Assembly (NCBI RefSeq): GCF_000283155.1
Contig: NW_004454281.1
Span: 2,619,104-2,683,103, forward strand
Direction of reading: 5' to 3'
Length of the DNA: 64,000 nucleotides
Source: Ceratotherium simum simum
Lineage: Eukaryota > Chordata > Mammalia > Perissodactyla > Rhinocerotidae
Every line of letters starts with the position of its first letter. Positions within the stretch are counted from its first letter, which is position 1. Both the position numbers and the translations under genes were made by a program. Below, one piece after another: positions 44,615 through 56,200 of the stretch. Below the pieces are notes generated by a model. That model did no database searches, was not told where the DNA came from, and saw only the letters and a program-made list of their open reading frames with translations.

Positions 44615-44815
44615 TTGCCTTCTGGAACCTGGCTGCCTAGTCGTGAAACCTGGCGTTGCCATTTACATCTGTGTGACCTGTTTCCTTATGTGTAAAATAA
44701 GGATAATAACAATAATACCTAATTCCTAGTGTCATGAGAATTAAATGTATTCATAATAGAAAAGTGCCTAGAACGGAGTAAGCGCTGGGTGGGTGTTAAC
44801 TATTTACAGTGTTAG
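44615..44815 (+). repeat. MIR SINE
   Basis: 'gacctgtttccttatgtgtaaaataaggataataacaataatacctaa', then 'gtcatgagaattaaatg', then 'gtgcctagaacggagtaagcgct': the MIR core and right arm. Confidence 0.85.
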
Positions 44816-45914
44816 CAAGACCATGGCCCAGCCTATGCCCCACCAGAGAGAAGAGACCCAGGAGCTCTCAGGTGTCCCATCCACCACAACTAGGCGCCTG
44901 TGCATAAGTGAGGAGAGTGTAGGGGTTCCTCCCAACGGTGAGGAAGTCAAAGCGTTCCTCTGAATCTGGGTCATTTGTCAACGTAAGGGTCCCTGGAATG
45001 GCCTGCCCCACAGCTGCCTGGGAGGTCTGTGGGGAGGACTCCCCAAGGGGCTCTCCAGGCAGCAGGGGAGCACAAGCAGCTGCAGTTTCCCAGCTCCGCG
45101 GAGAATACTCAGACAAGCAGGCTTCCAGAGCTGACCATTCAGCTCCCCTGCCAGGCCCAGGCCTCAGGTCCTCCTTCCTACTTTGTGGAATAAACCCCGG
45201 AGCTGGATTAAACAAGCAGTGGGGCTCTGGTCTTGCCTCTCTGCCAACTGGACATACTCTTCAGATCCAACCTTAGTCCTGGCTGCTGTCCCCCGGGGCC
45301 TGTGTGGAGAGCAGCCTGTAGGGCTCAGGGTGGGACCAGGAGGGAGATGGGACTTGGGTCAGTGTGGTGGCAGCCGAGGCCAGAGGGATTGATTGGATCT
45401 CAAATATGATTTGAAGACAGTGATGGATACCAAGTGAGAGAAAGAGAGGAATCCTGGAAGCCTTCAAGGCATTGGGCCTGAGCAGCCAGGAAGGTGAAGT
45501 TGCCGTCTTAGCAATGGAGAACCTGCCAAGGAGTGGGCTGGGAATCAGGAGTTCTGCTTTGAAAGGGAAATCTCACTGTAACTTAATTTTCTGCATTTCC
45601 CAACCTTAATTTGACCATAGAACTTTTCTTTTTCCAGACATCTGTCAGGGCTAGTATTCCAATAAAGACAAGTTGGGAACAGCATCTACAGGGAGCAAAG
45701 GAAACGTTTGTACGCTGTTATTTAAAAGATATTAAAATCAGGTCATGAAAATTATTTTTAACTTTCCATAATCCTAATGCTCTAACACAAAAAAGATTAC
45801 TTTTATTTTCCAATTCATCTTCCAGATATATTTTACAGTTTATTTATTCATCCACAAATGTTTGTAGCATTGAAAGAAGCCTGCTCTACAAACATCTGTG
45901 GTTTGTTTTTTGGT
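44816..45914. other. intergenic, old repeat traces only
   Basis: No gene is seen. 45340-45540 ('aggtgaagttgccgtcttagcaatgg') resembles part of an ancient LINE-type repeat. The remainder is unique. Confidence 0.4.
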
Positions 45915-46290
45915 TTTTTATTGTGGTAACATTGGTTTATAACATTATATAAATTTCAGGGGTACATTATATTGCGACTTCTGTATGGACTACATCGTGT
46001 TCATCACCAAAAGTCTAGTTTCCATGCGTCACCATACGTGTGTGCCCCTTGACGCACACACACACACACACACCTGTAACCACCAGTCTGCTCTCTGTTT
46101 ATGCGTTTGTCTGTTGTGGTGGTGGTGGTTGTTGTTGTTTTATCTTCCACATAGGAGGGAAATCATGCATATTTGGCTTTCTCCATCTGACTTATTTCAC
46201 TTAGCATAATGCCCTCAAGGTCCAACCGTGTTGTCGCAAATGGCACGATTTCATCTTTTTTACGGCTGAATAGTAATATACACACATCTG
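45915..46290 (-). repeat. antisense L1 3' region with (CA)n
   Basis: 'attgtggtaacattggtttataacattatataaatttcagg' and 'cttatttcacttagcataatgccctcaaggtcc' are antisense L1. A short (CA)n occurs at about 46053-46072. Confidence 0.9.
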
Positions 46291-46379
46291 TAGTTTTTAA
46301 TTATTTTAATTATTAACAGCATACACGTTTCCATGCTTATCATCTAGTTTTCATCATCATTGTAATGATGATTGTCATT

Positions 46380-47010
46380 ATTGCCTCCGGGGCGGGGAAG
46401 AATGGGGTGGAGGGATTAGGGATCTCTGCAGATCCGGTGGCAAAGGGCCAACTCGGGGCGTGCTCCCGGAACGCGACAGCCACGGAACACGCGGACGCAG
46501 GTGTGCGGGCGCCGGCGGGGAGACGCGGGGACGCCAGCAGCGGCCCGACCCGGAAGTAGAGTTGCCGGCGGCCGCCGGGAGCGGAGCTGAAGCCGGAGCT
46601 GGGGTGCGGCTGCGGGTGAGCGGCGGGCGGCGGGCTCAGGGATGTGGGGAGCGCGGGCGTTTTCCGGGCACCGGGGGCCGCCCGCCCCGCGGCTTGGGCG
46701 AGGGTCCTGGGCCGGGCTCTTTGCATTCTCGCCTCTTCCCCGGCGGGGTGGACCCCCCCCCGAACTCCGGGACTGGTTTGGGGGTTCAAGGAGGTGGCGA
46801 TGGGCCGGCGCCTGGAGGGAGCAGGCGCTGCAGTTAATACTTTTCTTCATCGAACCTCCCGCAGTTATTGAGAGGGGTCTGTTGCCCGGATTTGTTGTCA
46901 CGGGTGGGGAAACTGAGGCTCAGGGAGGCGGTCGGTCCACGCAGGTCAAGGCAGGGTCCACGCCGCCCCGGAACCCTGGCTCGGCCTCGAGGGCGCCCGG
47001 GCGTGTTTCT
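46380..47010 (+). promoter_or_regulatory. TOP3B: TOP3B CpG-island promoter
   Basis: The densest CpG stretch in the window, with no TATA box. An ETS-type element CCGGAAGT lies at 46550-46557, at the 5' side of the inferred first exon. The island spans the exon and the start of the first intron, the usual layout of a housekeeping promoter. The IGLV relic and L1 lie on its other side, with no credible divergent gene. Confidence 0.85.
46540..46615 (+). other. TOP3B: TOP3B non-coding exon 1 (inferred)
   Basis: GC-rich 5' UTR-like sequence ends at a strong donor, GCTGCGG|GTGAGC, at 46615/46616. The transcription start is not directly visible; the left edge is set near the ETS element. Confidence 0.6.
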
Positions 47011-47398
47011 TTGAGTTGTTGATGTGGGTGAGAGGGTACTTTTGTGAACAGACGAGCGAGAATCCAGGGGCAGTCATTTCTCAGAGGTGAAAAGGAAGAT
47101 GATGGCCTCGTCCTGCCTCTTTGTCGCTCAGCCGTTGGGAACAGGAGGTGAAAATTCAGCCCAACCAGGGCTTGATGGCCCGTGAGCCCGGGGGGTCCCT
47201 AGAGACTTGGCAGAGGTCACCTGACGCTAGTCTGAATTGTTCTAAACCTCAGTTTACTCCTAGTTGAAGAAATGAGGACACCGCCAGCCCTGTGGGCTTG
47301 TTGGCAGGATTCAGTAGAGTAGCGTTTAGAGCTATAGCGCTACAGACGACCTTAATTAAGAAGGTGTGATTTCTTCCCCTCTTTTCCTGACTCCATAG

Positions 47399-47563
47399 GT
47401 GTCTGGTCAAGTTCTGAGGTGGGAAATCCTAGGGCTGTAACTTCTGTCGGCCCACTGCCAGGCCTGCACTCCGGAGCTGAGTCCACATGTTCATGAGGGC
47501 TGACTTGAAAGGACTTGATCCGCAGTGGCTCCCAGAAGGACTCCTACCGTTGTGATTTTGCTG
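47399..47563 (+). other. TOP3B: candidate extra 5' UTR exon of TOP3B
   Basis: Bounded by an acceptor (ctgactccatag|gtgt) and a donor (ttgctg|gtgaga). It has no reading-frame requirement, so support is only splice-site-like sequence. Confidence 0.3.
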
Positions 47564-50088
47564 GTGAGAGTTGACAGGGTAATAACAGGCTTACCTGCTG
47601 CTCCCTTTCACTTTCAGCCCTCCTAATTACAGTCCCAATTTGAGGTGTTTGCTGTCAACATCCCCTTAGCACTTGCTAATCTCCCTTTTTGAAGTAAGAG
47701 GACAGATGTCAGGCTCAGCACTTTGGCAGGCAACAAGATCAAACTTGATGTGTCATGTGGGTTACCGGAAGAAACCGAGTTCTGGCCATTGATTACAGGC
47801 TTTCAGTTCCTATGAGGCTATAAAATTTCCCTTTTCTATATATTTAAGCTTTTTAAAAAAGCAAAAACTGAAGTAAATAATAATGTTGGTAAGGCAAAGC
47901 AGTAAGATGGTGTATAAATGTTCTCACACCATTGCTTTCAGCTTTCCTGCTCATTGGCTTCCATTTTGAAATTGCAGATGTGCCTTAATGGAAAAATAGG
48001 GAGGCCTCAAGATTAATCACAGTTAAGACTGCAGAAATCTTTTAAGAAGTAGAACCTGGTGCAGTTAAAAACAATGTGCCTGGCTGGACGTACGGAAGCA
48101 TGAGTTTCAGCCCCAACTCAGCAAACTTCCCAGGTTACCTTTGGAAAATCCCTTTCTCTGAGTCTTAGTTTGTTCTTCCTTGAGATGGTTGTACCGGATC
48201 ATCACCAAGATCCCTTTCCCAGGACTCCCTGATTCTGTATCCTTAAAGGAAGTGGTATTTATTTTCCTAATAAAACAGTGATACTTAGAAATTACAAAGT
48301 ACTCATGCAGAACTGAAGTATAAACTGTTGAACTAGAAAGTGTGTTTTTCCACATATCAAATGTGGACTAGCCGCTGCACAGCCTGGCAGTGGACAGGTG
48401 ATCTGAAGCTGGGCATGATGCTGACGTGCTTTTGTGTGCACTGTCCAGTTGTATCCCTAGTCCTAGATAAATGAGGTAATCCCTTTGAAGATGCTAGGGC
48501 AAAATGTTTCTCTGGAAAGGGATCTTGAGACAAGAATCTGTTGAGCTCCTTCTTGGAAGTGGGAGTGCGGGGATGTGAGGTATTGCCCGGTGGCGCCTGT
48601 AGAGCTTGCTCTGGGTGAACTTGCGGCACCCACGTTTGAGTTCCCTGTCCCTACACCGTCACTCGCACGTGTGCTAGACTTGGATCTTTGCTGGGGAGAG
48701 AAACTCAAGACCGCTCGAGCTCTAACTTGCTTTGATGAGTATTGTTGGAATTATTTCCTATTACAGAGGGCTAATTTCCTTGTTATATAAACCACTCCAA
48801 AAATAAGATAACAACCATCAAGTTGACAAAAATGGGTAAAAATATGAATAGACAGTTCACAGAAAAGGAAGCCAAATGCTTTTAAACGTGAAGTGTGCCT
48901 CTGAATGTTGAGGGACTTAGGTGTTTGTCTTTTTCATACTAAAGTTCATATTTTCTAGTTTCATTTTTTTATTTAAATCTTTGCTAGAAATTGGAATCTG
49001 TTTTGGTGGAAGTTATAAAATAGGTGTCTGACTTTGTTTTTCTTACCATAAGGTTGCCCAGTTGTCTCAATACAAGTCTTTTTCTTATACAGTGCTATGT
49101 TTGTCAATGTCGGTGCCATACTTATAACAATCAGAAAGACAGAAAGGGTTCATATGTTTCTTTCACTCAGCCAGCGGGTATTAAATGTCCTCTGTCAAGC
49201 TCGAAACCAGCTGTTGAATTGCCAACAGTGATTCAGACATCAGGCCACTCGTGTGCAGCAGGAAGAAGAGGCAGTGACCAACCGTGGCATGATGGGCAGA
49301 GGGTTGTAAGGAACGGCCAGGAGGAAAGGATTCATCCCGCCGGCGAGTGTAGAGAGAGCTCTTTGAAGAAGAGTTAGCACTTGAGCTGGGCCTTCGGACA
49401 GTTGATCTGCATTCTCCAGGCTTGGCAAAACATTCCAAGCAAAGGGAACAGAGGCTTGAAAATGTGTTTTTTTCTTTAGACGGTGGTGTCCAATTTAATT
49501 GGCCAGAGCATGGCTTGCAAAGTGAGAGGTGGAGTGGGGTGGGTGGGAAGATGAATTAGAGCCTGTGAAGGGCCTTGAAAGCTCTGCTGGGGACCAGATC
49601 CCCTGGCCAGTGGGTCTCAGGCCCAGTGGTGGGTCAGAAGGACCTGGGAGCCTGACCTGGGCATCTCCATTTAGAACAGCATCCCAGAGCACCCTGATGC
49701 TTAGGTGAGGTGGAGGTGCCGCTCTTCACCCCAGGGAGTAAACAGAAGTACTGCACAGAGGAGGGCAGGGCATTCACCCTACCCCAGCCCCTTGGTCCGG
49801 GTCTAAAGGCCCAACGTCTTCCTAGCATGGATTTGGGAACAAAATTGACCTGAGGTCATGGGGCCACCTCAGCTTTTCCCAAATGAAGCCAAATTCCCAG
49901 GGTCATCTCTGAGCCAGTTCAGTTGACCTGACCAGTTGTTTGTATGTTAGATGTCTCCAAAGTTCCCTAATTTTTTTTTTTTCTTGCCTCAGGATTATTT
50001 TTTCACTTTTTAAAGTGAGTTTCCTTGTTAGTGGTATAAGTTCCACTGGAAGCATTGCTATTTTCTGCGTGTGTTTTCTTCTCTTTAG
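47564..50088 (+). other. TOP3B 5' intronic sequence
   Basis: No coding exon. Contains an L1-like fragment (48785-48890, 'aaaaatatgaatagacagttcacagaaaagg'), an old repeat at 49375-49480 ('acttgagctgggccttcggac...gcaaagggaacagaggcttg') and otherwise unique sequence. Confidence 0.55.
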
Positions 50089-50273
50089 GGGTCAGTGTTG
50101 ACAGTGGTGTTGAGCTGCAGGAGAGCAGTTTCTGAACTTCTTCATTGCCGTTTCCCTGAAACTGGAGTGTGGAGGCCAAGGGTCCTGCCAGCTTTAAGAC
50201 AGGATGAAGACTGTACTCATGGTTGCAGAAAAGCCGTCCTTGGCCCAGTCCATTGCCAAAATCCTCTCTCGAG
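50089..50273 (+). CDS. TOP3B: TOP3B coding exon 1 (5' UTR to residue 24)
   Basis: Acceptor ttctctttag at 50088; 115 bases of 5' UTR, ATG at 50204, donor CGAG|GTAGGG. It encodes the first beta strand of Toprim with Glu9 and Lys10. No upstream in-frame ATG lies in the exon. Confidence 0.95.
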
Positions 50274-53200
50274 GTAGGGAAGACCAACCCCAGCGTTCCG
50301 TATGGCTTTGATCTGTAAGCCTCGTTGTTTCTACTTTACACATCATTTCTTTCTTTCTCCGAAGTGTGACTTCAGCCCGCTGGAGTAGATTCCATTCAGG
50401 ACAGCAGGCGTTACTGAAGCACCTTGGTATTAGTCACTGTGGGTGCATTTATTGTCATAGCCAGCATGAGCCAGGCCTGGGGCAGGCACAGTTCACAGCA
50501 TAGGGGCAGGCAGGCGCCAATGGCCACTGGTCAGAGCACTGTCTGGTCAGGGTTGTTGGTCACAAGCAGCAGAAACCAGCCTTGGTAACTTAGAAAGGGA
50601 ATTCACTAGAAGGAAGAAGACACAGCCGGGACACCACCCCAGTCTAAGTCTGACAAGGCCATGGCATCGTCACCACAGGACCCTTGCCACTGCCCTGGAC
50701 CCTTGACAGTGGCAATTGCAGCCCACGCACCTTGTGTCCCTTGAGAGCAGCCCGAGACACCAAGGCACTGGGAAAGGGATCGTCTGCCTGCACCCCCATT
50801 CTGTCCACTGGGGTGGGTGGTGGGGTGCTGCTTCCCCTCCTATCTCTGAATTCCCTCCAAATAGGAAGGTGTTTGCATTCTGGGTACCCAGAAATGGCAG
50901 ACATCTGCCTTGACCTCCCCTTGGTCCCGTGGCTGAGGGAGGAAGAGACCCTAGGACAGCAGGCTAGGGTCTCTCCGAAGGGGAGAGAAGAACTGAGATG
51001 TGCCCAGGCCCAGAGGCTGAGAAAGTTGGGCTCTTTCTAAGGGGCCGTCGGTCGGGAGCATGAGAAGACACCATGGGATTCAATAATTAGGCGGTCCCTG
51101 GGGACCTGTGAGTACAGTTTGAAAGAAGTGAGGCAGAAGTGCAGAGCAAGAACCCAAGAGTGTTCAGAGGGGGCGCTCCTGGCCCCTCGCCGACCCAGAG
51201 CCTACTGTGCTGGGTTGGCTACTGTAGCCAACCCAGCTGGGATGGTGTTTTCCTGGAGAACCATTAGATCTCACAGCACCCAACTACCCGCAGTGGCCTG
51301 AGGAGTGTTATCACTTAGCGCTCTGAGTAAGGGGTTTCTGGCCCTCCGAGAGGCAGCGTCAGGGGCCTCTGCAGCGGCCACAGCTCACTGGAGCAGCCAT
51401 CACCATGTTTCTCCTCCCCAGGGAGTATGTCCTCACACAAAGGGCTGAACGGAACATGCTCGGTGCACGAGTACACCGGGACCTTCGCGGGCCAGCCAGT
51501 CCACTTCAAGATGACATCTGTCTGTGGTCATGTGATGACCCTGGATTTCCTGGGTGAGCCCCCTCAGTCTCCCTGCCTGCCCTCCATTCCACTGAGGGAA
51601 GCCCTGCACGGTGCTGCCCAGGGTCCAGTTGGAGAGAAGTTTGTCCAGTATCCATGAGTTGTGAGGCCAACAGATTGTGGAGAGGTGATCCAGTGTCCCT
51701 GGGTGAGGCGCCTAGAACCCAGGCTTTGGTCTCAGTGCCTGTAGGTCCCCATCCCAGTGGCACCCCTTAGCCATTCATGCCCTGTGCACCTGCCTGTGTG
51801 GATGGGAGTCGGTGGTGCCAACCTGAGGGGACCTGACCCGAGCAGGCATTCAGGAGAGGGCTGCTGCTCCTGCTGAGTGTGACTGCTGTCCACAGTCACT
51901 CGGTGGCTGTCATTGTCATCCTCATGTTGTTATTGTTATCCATCCCCTTGGAAGGGCCAGCTTAGTGACCCAGCAGGGCTACGTGCAGGGCCTTGTGGTT
52001 GAGGAGAGTCCAACCTGGGCTCTGACCACAGCTCATGGGCTGGGGCTGGGGCTGGGACTGGGCCTCCGTGAGTTTCTGCTCCTTGTGGGTGAAATGAGCT
52101 ATCCACTTCCCAGGATTGTTTGGGGACTCAGTGTGACAGTGAAGGTAGAGTGCTTAGTGCAGGGCCAGGCACGCAGCAAAGCCTTAATGGTTCTTGCTGC
52201 TCAGTGATGACAGTGACAACAGTGACATCGATTCAGTTGTGTGGCCGAGCCTTAGGACCCAGAGCTTTACCACCAGCCAGCAGGTGGGGAGCCAGGATTT
52301 GAACTTGGCTCTATCTGACCCCATTCTTGCAGGCTGCAAGAAATGGGGCCTAGAGCCAGCCCTGATGGCCTAGTGGTTCAAGTTCGGCGCACTCCACTTC
52401 GGCAGCACAGGTTCGGTTCCTGGGTATGGAACACACCACCCGTCTGTCAGTAGCCATGCTGTGGTGGCAGCTCACAAAGAAGAACTAGAAGGACTTACAA
52501 CTAGGATATACAACTATGTACTGGGGCTTTGGGGAAGAAAAAAAAAAGAGAGGAAGATTGGCAACAGATGTTAGCTCAGGGCGACTCTGCCAGCAAAACA
52601 AAAGTGGGGGGGGGGCTGGAAGAAAGCCAGAAGGCTGAGCATGCAGGTTCCGCCCCTGAGTAGAGAAGTAGGTGGGTGTGGCCAACATGAGGCCCGAAGA
52701 GATTGATTCTCCAGGGGATCAGCTGAGCACCCCTCTCCTGTGCGGGTCGAGTGCTGGGTTGGGGAGAGGGGTACAGAAATCCAGGCTGGAAGAGAAGACA
52801 AAGGTGTGCAAGGCATGGTTTCAGGCTCTGGCAAGGTGAACCAGTCCAGGGGTGGTGCTTGCAGCCACAGGGAACATCCCGGAAGCAAGGCTGGAGCAGC
52901 AGCCCTGCCCAGAGCTTGTGTGGCTCCCGTGGGTGGCTGAGGTGGAAGGAAGGCCCGTTCTGCCTCCGACTGTCAGGATTGCCCTGGGAAAATCGTGCTC
53001 CCAGCCTCCCTCTCCCCATGGGTGAGACACCATCACCATTCTCCTAGGGTTATGCCGATCTCGGAGGCCAAGCCCCTGTGAGCCATGAAGTGTGATATAG
53101 ATGTCATTGTGCCTGTCTTCGTAGGAAAGTACAACAAGTGGGACAAGGTGGACCCTGCAGAGCTGTTCAGCCAAGCCCCGACGGAGAAGAAGGAAGCTAA

Positions 53201-56200
53201 CCCCAAGCTGAACATGGTGAAGTTCCTGCAGGTACGAGGCCGCCCGTGGGGCCAGGCCTGGGGGCTGGCAGCCGGCAGGCCCTCCCCTGGATCCCTTTGT
53301 CTGCAGGCCTCTCTGTGAGCACCCCCTCCTGGCCCACCAGGCACCTTTCAGGCCTGCTCCTCCCCCCAGGGCACAGTCGGCCAACGTGGATACCCGGGTC
53401 CCTCAGCCCTGGAGAACAGGAATTCTGCTTCTAAAATTGTTTGTTTGGTGGTGGTTGTTTTTCTAATGTTAAAACAAACGCATACACATTATTGAAAATT
53501 GGAAGGTATAAATAAGTAGAAAGAAGGAAAAACTATTGATAATCCAAGGCAACCACTGTTAACATTTAGGGTTATTTCATTTCAGCCCTTTTTCTATGTA
53601 CTTTTTGGGGTTAAGATCACATTGCATTGGTCCAAAAAACAGCAGTTCTGAACTAAATTTTTTCTGAGCAGCTAAAGCATCCGAACTGCAGCTGGCTCCT
53701 CCACAAGCCTGGGCCCTGCTCTGGACAGGCCTCCTAAACAGGCTTGGGGCCGGGGCTCTGCTCTGGTGCCAGGCCGGAGCACATGGGCGGGCACGGCGGG
53801 GCAGGGCGGGGTCAGGTGCGAATCACCTCTTGCTGTGTGGCAGGTGGAGGGCAGAGGCTGCGACTACATCGTGCTGTGGCTGGACTGCGACAAGGAAGGG
53901 GAGAACATCTGCTTCGAGGTGAGGGTGGGGCCCACTGGGGTCTCATGCCTGGCCTTCCTGCACCTGCCCTGAACTGCCACACAGTCACACCATTCCTGGG
54001 CCAGAACTGGAGAGTCAACTACATTGGCTTAGAAATGCCTTCTGTCCTCCTTTATCTTGAAATACTGTAGACTTTAAAATGCATGGACTCTGCTAAGGGT
54101 GATGTAGTGTTACTTCACTTGCTGGAGGCACATCGCATGAGTGAACCTAGAAACGGCAGAATTTCCTAGGTGGCTATGTGTTTCCAAATGGGGCTGTCTG
54201 GAGGAGAAGCCTACTCGGTGCCCTGCAGGGCCCTCCAGTCAATGCTAGTTGATGCCCAGCACCATTCCGTGCTCCTTTCCGAGCCTCATCCTTCTCACCC
54301 TCCACCTTCATGCGTCCTCTCCCCACCTAGGATGCCCTCCCGCCTCCACCACCCCCGCAGGCAGCCCTGCCTCTGCACCCCCAGCTTTCCCCCCAGACCT
54401 GGCACACCTCGGGGCTCAGGAAATGCTTCCAGTGCAACAGGGGAGCTCGGGGCACCCTCTGAAAACTCCATCATGCTCTGTCCCTTCCCAGATACCTCTC
54501 CCCCGTCCCCTCCCCTGCAGGCTTGCTCCTGCCCAGGGGGCCTTTGCGTCTGGGGTGAACGGTGGCAGCTCATGGGGCTTTCTCCCTTCAGAAACGAAGC
54601 CACTTCCCCGTAAAGAAGCTGCATGGCCAGGCTCCAGCGTGACTCCCCTCCCACTGCACAGCCTTCTTAGTGAGTCTCGGCTCCAGGACCCCGCTGTGCT
54701 TCAGCCCTGAGCCGCCCACACCCCTACAGTGGGGGTCGCCATGGCCTTCCCACTCCTGCCCACTGCCTTTGCCCCTTCATTCCTTTTTTCTTCCCTGTCT
54801 TTTCTCTAGTCTCTTAAAAGTCCTACCCACCCCTTAGCACTCCCTCATCTAGAAGGAGGGGAAATGGGTCGAGTGGGGTGGATCTGGCAACTCGGAGTTC
54901 CCTTGCGTCCTTGGCAATAGCATTTTATGGTTTGGTGGGGATGGAAGCAGACAATAAGAAGAGAGAGGGTGGCAGCTTGCAGGGCAGTAGTAAGAAGGGG
55001 TGTGTTTGAACATGTTTGCAGACGGACCAAAAGGAAGCCATGTGGCAGGAGTATTGTAGAGAGATTGAGGCTTCTGGAAAAGGAGTGAGGCAGAGGAGGG
55101 TCTGGCAGGAGTGGAGGGGGGTCACAGGTGAGGTGTAGCACGGGAGGCAGAGACCTCGGGGTGGGTTACAGCCGGGCCACCTTCCCCAGGTCCTGGATGC
55201 CGTGCTGCCTGTCATGAATCAGGCCCACAGTGGCGAGAAGACGGTGTTCCGGGCCAGGTTCAGCTCCATCACAGACACAGACATCTGCAACGCCATGGCC
55301 CGCCTGGGCGAGCCTGACCACAACGAGGCGCTGTCAGTGGACGCCCGGCAAGAGCTGGACCTGCGCATCGGCTGCGCCTTCACCAGGTGCCGGCTGGCCC
55401 TCCCTTGGCCAGACCCCTTGCCTTGGCTGGTCCCATCCATGGCCCCGGGCCTGATTGCACTAGGCAATTGTAACATTTTAAAAACACTGAAGAAACCTGT
55501 CTGTTTAGCTGAAATAGACCACACAGGCCACTGCTGGATAAGCAGGGTGTGTTTGTCCACACTCAGTGGGTCTTGAGGGGAAGGAGGAGGGCACAGAATA
55601 TAATGGAAGGGCTTCCCTCCCCAGGATGGTCAGAACCTCTTCTCTTCTTTCCCACCTTCCCTGTCAGCGCACACTCGATTCCTCCTCTCCACTCACACAC
55701 ACCCTCCTCTGCCCCCCATGCTGAGCACATCCTTTTACCCTGTCTTCTGAGCAAGGAGCAGCTGCCTTGAGCCTCCTGCTTGCACCCACCAGCTAGCCCG
55801 GGGCCCGACTCATGGGCAGGTAATGATGGTGTCTTGAGTGAGTATATGACCGAAATATCTTTCTTCCCCCCTGCCCCTCCCTGTAGGTTTCAGACTAAAT
55901 ACTTCCAGGGGAAATACGGCAATCTAGACAGCTCCCTCATCTCCTTTGGGCCGTGTCAAACCCCCACCCTGGGATTCTGCGTGGAGAGACATGACAAGAT
56001 CCAGTCCTTCAAACCGGAGACCTACTGGGTGCTGCAGGCCAAGGTCCACTGTCCCTTCTCTGTCCACACGGGGTCTTTCCAGGTTTGGGGTGTGGGTTCT
56101 GAGAGTCTTCTGTCATCATCAGCATCATCATCACAGTCCCGAGGCTGAGGGCACAAATGTGGGCAGCTGTACCAGATGAGGGAGGCCAGACAGTGGTCTG

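Noticed and set aside
46340..46901. Antisense frames of about 150-160 codons across the TOP3B CpG island
   Set aside because: High GC removes stop codons on all frames. The products are Arg/Pro/Ala-rich without a domain, and no divergent splice donor was convincing.
54170..54710. Extra TOP3B exon between coding exons 4 and 5
   Set aside because: The open frames are composition-driven. Exon 4 and exon 5 join in phase and reproduce the family sequence without an insert.
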